DNA from: Rhizophagus irregularis
Taxonomy: Eukaryota; Glomeromycota; Glomeromycetes; Glomerales; Glomeraceae
Assembly (NCBI RefSeq): GCF_026210795.1
Contig: NC_089440.1
Span: 1,178,001 to 1,242,000 of the forward strand
Direction: 5' to 3'
Length of the DNA: 64,000 nt
In this document: piece after piece, positions 58,028-64,000 of the stretch
Position numbering within the stretch: the stretch's first letter is position 1
Layout of the letters: each line of letters opens with the position of its first letter
The notes under the pieces: generated by a model
Seen by the model: the letters and a program-made list of their open reading frames with translations, nothing else
What the model was told of the DNA's origin: nothing
Databases searched by the model: none
Program-made: the position numbers and the translations under genes

Positions 58028-60344
58028 ATGTCGGGTCTTTCGATTACGGAGAATTTACTCCAAAAGAATAGTGGTTCACTTGATGGCGGAGGCGGCGGAT
58101 CTGGCGGATCTTCGGAAAATTTCCGTAACCCTGATTCGGTACGAGCTATCGCGGCTTTTTTTGCCATTTTAGCTACAACTCTATCAACATTATCTGTTTG
58201 GTCTCATCTCAAAAACTACAGAAAACCGGTACGTTCTTTTTGAAGTTTAGTTATATAATTTCTAAAAAAAGGGGGTAAAGAAAAGAGAAAAAGAGGAAAA
58301 TTATATATCAACCTTTGGAAATGAGCAAAGTTTTGCCTGTTTTGAAAATGAAGCTTCCAATTATTTAGTTTTTTCATACTTACTTCATATTTTTTATAAT
58401 AATTTACTAGTCCTTACAAAGATATGTAGTGAGAATAATAATTATGTAAGTCAGGTTCAACTATATTTGTTAAAATAATATATCATTATAAATTAATTAT
58501 CGATTCCTCTAAAGGGTGCCGATTTATGCAATTTCATCGTATATTAGCTTGGCATCAACTAGTGCAGCAGTTTACGTTGACGGTATAAGAGATATGTATG
58601 AGGTTAGTTATAAAATATGATTGTTTACTTTTAAATAATCAAATTAATGAAATTAAAGTTAATCTTCAATTAATTTAATTTATTCAATTTATTCAGGCAT
58701 TTGTAATATATTGTTTTTTCAACTTACTTGTGAATTACTTGGGTGGTGAAAGGTCATTGTTGATTTTATTACATGGACGTCCCCCAACGCCTCATCTTTT
58801 TCCTGTCAATATTTTTATTAAAGATATGGATGTCGGAGATCCTTATGCTTTTCTGTTTCTCAAACGTGGTATCCTTCAATATGTTTATTTGAAACCGATT
58901 ATAACAGTTCTCACAATGATATTAAAGTGGGCCGACACTTACGGAGAAGGTCATATTGAAGTTAAAAACGGTTATATTTGGATTTCCCTGGTATACAATG
59001 TTAGCTGTTCGTTATGTTTTTATTGTTTAATAATTTTCTATGTTTGTACCAAGGATGACTTGAAGCCATATCGGTGAGTTTTTCTGACGTCTTTATTTAC
59101 TTTAATTAACGATCATTAATTTTTTTATTTAAAAAAAAAGACCTGTGCCAAAATTCTTGTGTGTAAAAGCTATAATCTTCTTTTCATTTTGGCAAAGCTT
59201 TGCGCTTTCAATTCTTGTGTCTCTAGGAATTATTCATGATAGTAGGTCATAAATTTCTTGAAGTATTTTATGCTTAAGTTTGTACGTTATTTATTTTAAA
59301 TTATTTTGATTTTTAGCTGATGAAGGATCTGCAGAAAGTTTCTCGGTATCAATTCAGGATTTTTTAATAACAATTGAAATGTTCTTTGCAGCTTTGGCTC
59401 ATAATTACGCGTTTTCTTATAAAGATTATATCGAACCAAAGATTCAATCAGGTCGTATGCCGATTAAATATGCCTTCAAAGATTGTATGGGATTTAAAGA
59501 TGTAATTGAAGACACTATGGAAACAATTCGAGGTTCACGATTTAATTATCGAACTTTTGAACCGGCTGAAGGTATGGCACATATTGGACCTAGTAGAACT
59601 GCAAGGATTATGGCTGGTTTAAGATTTACAGGTGGTGGTGCTGGAAAATATTGGCTCCCTGATCAACGGACGGCATTATTGGATGATGATAGAAGGAGTT
59701 TAAATTTTCCTGACCCAGATACGGATGATGAGATTGAGGCTATGTATGAGCATAGCAGAAAATTAGGAGAATATGGAGATTATAATTTCCCAGTGATTTA
59801 TTCAAATATGGGTGGATATCCTAGTCGACCAAAACCCAAGAGAAAACGTACCATGTCTAAAAGGAAACAGAAAGGTAAAAGTAAAGCTCAGAGCATCTTT
59901 GATACGGAAGAAAGTAATTCAGAGGAAGATATTGAAAATGGGTTAAACGTAAAATCTGGAAGAAAAGAACGACAAATAAGCGATCTTCCGCCGTATAGAG
60001 AAGGTTGTGTTGATCTCATCAGAGAAGTTCCTAACGGGTACGGTAAGCGATATGAAAGTTATGCCGACAGGTTAGGTACTTCGCTTCCCACTTCATCAAA
60101 TAAATCTTCAACAATGCTACCATATTCTTCTGCATCAATGAGGGATCCATTTATTCAAATTCCAACTACTTCTAATAATACCTTACAACCTTTACAAATT
60201 AACCAAGTGTCTAAAGAGGAGACAGAATCAGATGAAAATAATGAAAATGACGATCCTCTTCGTTCGAATCGTGCAAGTTATCTTAGCACATCAATACAAT
60301 CATTAGAAAAGAATATTTGGAACGATGATATCTGGAAATTATGA
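58028..60344 (+). CDS. DUF300/TMEM184 membrane protein (Hfl1-like)
   Basis: Six exons (58028-58228, 58411-58445, 58515-58602, 58697-59073, 59141-59241, 59317-60344) give 609 residues. The start at 58028 (MSGLSITENLL) is preferred; an in-frame ATG at 57953 would add 25. Family motifs are in order: HLKNYRKP, LQRYVVRI, MVPIYAIS, IRDMYEAFVIY, LGGERSLL, LKPIITVLTMILK, YNVSCSLCFY, KAIIFFSFWQSFALSIL and DFLITIEMFFAALAHNYAF. This gives about seven membrane segments and a 300-residue cytosolic tail with a Lys/Arg stretch and acidic blocks. Hfl1 of yeasts sits in the vacuole membrane and binds Atg8; TMEM184 and Ost-alpha relatives are linked to solute transport. It converges on the BUB2-like gene. Family is sure; transport activity is not. 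Confidence 0.9.
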
Positions 60345-61141
60345 TCATCCCAATTTAATTTAATTTAATTTAGTGAAAAAAAAAATACAAATAAGAACCA
60401 TTTTAAGTAAATTTGTGAAAGATAAGTATCAACAAAGCATCGAAAACAGACAATAAACTGAATCTGAGCTTAATTATTGAATGGGTTTGAATCATCAAAT
60501 CCTATCCAAATCCTAACCATTAGTAAAATTAAGGAACTAGTGTTTTTATTTATTTTATTTTATTTTATTTTATTTTATATATATATATATATTTTTTTTA
60601 AAAAAAAAATAGACTGTAAATTCTTTGTTGAAAGGGACACTGGAAATTCAAATAGTTTTTTATTGTAAATTTTATTTAACGAACGATTGATTATCAGTTT
60701 TCTGAATTTTTTTCTTTTCTGTAAATTATTTTATATATATACACTTTTTTTTTGTTTTGGGGTTACATAATATTTTTTTTTCAAAATTAAAAAAAAAAAT
60801 TTTTATAATCGATTTTCTGTTTTATTGCATTTTGACTAACAAAAGAAATTGAATTTTATTGAAATACTTACAAAATGAAAATTACAAATACAAACCTAGT
60901 AATACACAAAAGAAAGAAAAAGAAAAAAAAATAAATAATAGTACAAAAAAAAAATTTCTAGTTTTTTTTAAAGAAAATCTATATAGTATTCTTATTCTAC
61001 AGAGAAAAAAAAAATTTACAATAAAAAACATCACGTCAAGTGAACAATGAAATTTGAAAATCTTTAAATAAATAAATAAATACTAAATAGACTAATCTTT
61101 TTTTATATTTCGAACCCTTTTTATAATTTGTCTATCTTTTT
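60345..61141. terminator. Convergent 3' ends, 800-bp spacer
   Basis: The Hfl1-like and BUB2-like genes end towards each other here. The spacer holds a TTTTA microsatellite (60550-60580), several A and T runs and AATAAA-type signals on both strands. No further gene was seen, and two open frames of 63 codons are low complexity. Confidence 0.5.
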
Positions 61142-62782
61142 TTATGTAAATTGATTTTTTTTTTTAAGAGCATTTTCAACAGAAGAATCAAATGGATGTC
61201 TAACAAGTAAATCATATAATTTGTCAGGAATTTGTTGAACAAGCTGTACAGTTAAACTTATAACAGATTTGGCATTTAACTCTGGCATAGTTCTCAAAAG
61301 TTTCATTGGGCTAAATAATAAAATATGATTTAATAAGTATTAAAAATAAATATACATATACATAAAATAAAAATTTAAACATACCTTTGCGCTTCTAAAA
61401 GTTGATCTCTTATTAAGATAAGTTGTGCAATAACACATAAAATATTTAAATGAACTCCATAAGCAAATAAAAAATCCCATAATTTTAATACTTGTTCAAG
61501 AGGTGGTGTACAGGCACAAAGTGTAAGCACAGCTAGAGAGATACAAAAATGATATTTAGTTTATACATATAAAGTGAAAAAGAAAAAATTAAAATTAAAC
61601 GTTACTAACATGATAATGCATATATTTCTGCAGTAAGGTTTTTGGATTTTAAGTAATTAAATAATTTTGGATCAAGAATTTGGAGACATTGATCCAAAAG
61701 CTATACAGAAAATAAAAAAAGAAAATGATTAACATAATTTTTAAATTCAAAACTATATATATTAGGAAATCTTACCTTCAACCCGCAATGAACTCCTTGT
61801 AAAGTAGGAGTTACATACAAGGGACAACAAGTCTGAATAAATGTTGCAAAAGAAAAAAACGCATCAATTTCTGACATCGTAAATAAGAACGGCGCCGCAA
61901 GAACATTCATTCCTTGGACATAGGTAATTGGTTGATTTCCACAAGTCGAGAATGATTTCATTTTCCATGCGAGCGCATTTAGAACGCGAATTAACATTTC
62001 TTCGTTAACTCGCTCTAAAAATTTTTTGTCTGTAGCTAATGTTCTAAAAGTATCATTCCGAACTTTATCATATACACAAGATTTACCCTTCTTTATAAGG
62101 TGAACATATTCATTTGCAGATACATGATATACTCCGAGAAAATGTTTCCAAATTTTTGAACGAAGAGATGTAGGTCTTATTAAATGTTGAACCGAAGGAG
62201 CCAATTTTGGTAGATTCTATTAAAATAAATTTAAATATATATATTTATCCAATTTTTTAATGTGATGATATAGAAATAATCAAAAATAAATACCTCTTCA
62301 GGTAAACCTTCAATGAGAACCATTCGCCTTAATTTAGATAATGATGCTTTAACTTCTCTTTCAGTTCTATGTGTAGTATTTAAAATTTCTTCAAAAGTAT
62401 TTGGTGGTTTATCATTTTGTTGAGAAAAAGTTCTTCTTAAGTGTGCGGAACTTAAAGCTGGTGTTATTATATTATTTTTAGTCCAAGCAATAGAACGTTG
62501 ACGTAAGTTACCAGGGCTTGAAGATGATTGAGTCTTTGATGATGATTTATGTTTGTTTTCTGTTATTGTCTGTTTATTAGTAGTACCACTTAATGGAATA
62601 TTTTCTTCGGAATTCAATCTCATTGTTGTAAGATTCGTATTTGACCGTCTGAACATTTTGTTTTGTTGTTGAGAAGAGAGTTGTGTTGTTGATGAATTTA
62701 TTAAATTTGAAGGTTTTTCGTGTAATGCGCTTCCGTATGGTGATAAACAAAGTGCTGGAGGAAGAATAAGAACTGGAGCCAT
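61142..62782 (-). CDS. bub2: BUB2/Cdc16-type TBC GTPase-activating protein
   Basis: Five exons on the minus strand (62782-62294, 62216-61776, 61700-61610, 61532-61385, 61310-61142) encode 445 residues. Residues 1-163 are a Ser/Thr/Asn-rich, probably disordered extension. The TBC domain follows with PTSLRSKIW, the arginine finger in RNDTFRTL (about R221), the glutamine finger in YVQGMN (about Q264), DAFFSFATFIQ, LLDQCLQILDP, LTLCACTPPLEQVLKLWDF and LILIRDQLLE. Sequence order matches Bub2/Cdc16, which with Bfa1/Byr4 acts as GAP for Tem1/Spg1 at spindle poles and delays mitotic exit or septation. Yeast forms are about 300 residues, so the N-terminal extension is unusual. Both catalytic fingers are intact. 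Confidence 0.92.
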
Positions 62783-64000
62783 ATTATTTTTGGAAAAATT
62801 TACAGAATTCGGATAACAAAATGATAAATTAAAAAAAAAAGAAAAGAAAAGAAAAGAAGGAAAAGGAAAAGAAAGGTAAAGTTATATATATATAAATAGC
62901 TTTTTTGTTTTTTTTAAAAAAAAAGTATAATTATTTCCGGTATAAAAAGCAAAGAAAGTTTGTTCTATTTAATAAAGTTTCTAACATTTAGTAAATTGAA
63001 ACAAATAAATATTTTATCAATTATGCAGCAAGTTTACGGTGAGAAAGTTATGCTGCAGGGTATTGTCTACTAGTTTCTATATATAGTATTATAATTTTAT
63101 TTTGCCTGCAGGAAAATTAAATAAGAAAACGAGAAAAATAAGAGAAAATTTTTTTTTTTTACGAACTTTCTAGAGATAAATTTATCATAAATAACCTGAT
63201 TTTCATAAAAAAAAACCTGTTCAGATAAAATAATGATACGATAAATAGGAAAGTGAAAAAAAAAATTATTTCATCGTGAGAAGACAAATATTTATGTAAA
63301 CAACAAATTCTTTTAAAAAAAAAAGATTTACATTAAGGGACGTGCAACAAAAATAAAAAAAAAAGAAATAATTATGCTTTTTTTCCCGCCCCAAATTGAA
63401 TAATTGAATCACTGATGAATAAAATAGAGAAGGCGGGAAATTTTTTGTTGCCCATTGTCCTTTTTTAGTTCGATTTATACAAGTATACTAACCCTTTGTT
63501 GAAAGTAAAAAATCTTGATGACAGATATGATCAAATGATCAAATCATCTAATAATCTTATATTCTATTATTTCAAATAATGCTTTAATATTACCTAAAAT
63601 TTGATAAGATTTGCTTTTTTTTTCGTGACAGGTATAAAAAAAACTGTTCCATGATTTTTAACAAGTTCTCACTCCTGAATTTTATGTTCATTGATGATAT
63701 TTCGTTAGTACGTACTATATTTATATAATGATATTTTATGATATCACGATTTTCGTGTAACTTTGATTCGCGTCGATTCGGTTGATTTGAAAAAAAAAGT
63801 ATAAAAAATTGCGATGTATGACCCTTTTTTTTGACCTCTAAAATAACAAATCATTTTAAGAAAACAAATTCACGTTCTTGAAATCGATTAAATTTAAAAT
63901 GACTATAATATTTATATACAATAAATATATAAAATATAGCATATCGGATATATAAATATATTTAGTGATACAAATGTAAATATGGTATTTTATTTTATTG
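62783..64000. promoter_or_regulatory. BUB2 upstream region, no further gene
   Basis: The upstream DNA is AT-rich with long A runs. Two E2F/MBF-type sites (TTTCCCGCC at 63382, GGCGGGAAA at 63432) are the only clear motifs. No coding frame was recognised to the window end; a divergent gene may begin beyond it. Confidence 0.5.
63382..63440. promoter_or_regulatory. Inverted pair of E2F/MBF-type sites
   Basis: TTTCCCGCC (63382-63390) and its exact complement GGCGGGAAA (63432-63440) lie 41 bases apart in AT-rich DNA, about 600-660 bp upstream of the BUB2 start. Such sites drive G1/S genes in fungi and animals. The target could be BUB2 or an unseen divergent gene. Confidence 0.5.

Noticed and set aside
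60477-61050. Two 63-codon frames between the convergent genes
   Set aside because: Low-complexity Phe/Tyr or Lys/Asn runs from A/T tracts in 3' regions.

Overview
The window looks like nuclear DNA of an arbuscular mycorrhizal fungus (Glomeromycotina, Rhizophagus-like). It is very AT-rich, genes carry many short GT-AG introns, the recognisable host genes are fungal, and most of the DNA is transposon or transposon debris. No bacterial, organellar, rRNA or tRNA feature was supported. All calls come from reading the sequence; no database search was possible.

Host genes form two islands. Island 1 (21.8-26.9 kb, + strand) holds a 14-exon BRE1-type RING E3 ligase for histone H2B and, about 390 bp downstream, a 4-exon DNAJC17/Cwf23-type J-protein that appears to lack the usual RRM. 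Island 2 (57.9-62.8 kb) holds a convergent pair: a 6-exon DUF300/TMEM184 (Hfl1-like) membrane protein on the + strand and a 5-exon BUB2/Cdc16-type TBC GAP on the - strand. A small Myb/SANT-like fragment lies at 46.7 kb.

The rest is a layered transposon landscape. 0.3-3.8 kb holds small inverted-repeat elements, including two hAT-type MITEs with perfect 8-bp duplications, one carrying a MULE-derived insert. 4.06-20.46 kb is a 16.4-kb inverted structure: two copies of one LINE (ORF1, endonuclease, RT, RNase H) lie head to head around a 282-bp palindromic element. Each LINE is flanked by a copy of that element's terminal sequence, as expected if the LINE targets it. 28-35 kb holds a dead hAT transposase gene interrupted by a MITE, and a 2.58-kb non-coding hAT-type element. 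37.4-45.7 kb is a nest of inverted-repeat elements, including a dead MULE with a 9-bp duplication inside a second element that has its own 9-bp duplication. 45.9-52.5 kb holds a Tc1/pogo-like MITE, an LTR-like unit and several tandem arrays. 52.7-56.5 kb is a second MULE whose transposase intron contains TTAGGG telomere-type repeats.

The two islands code for chromatin and splicing functions (BRE1, J-protein) and for vacuole and mitotic-exit functions (Hfl1-like, BUB2). The adjacency of genes within an island shows no evident pathway logic.
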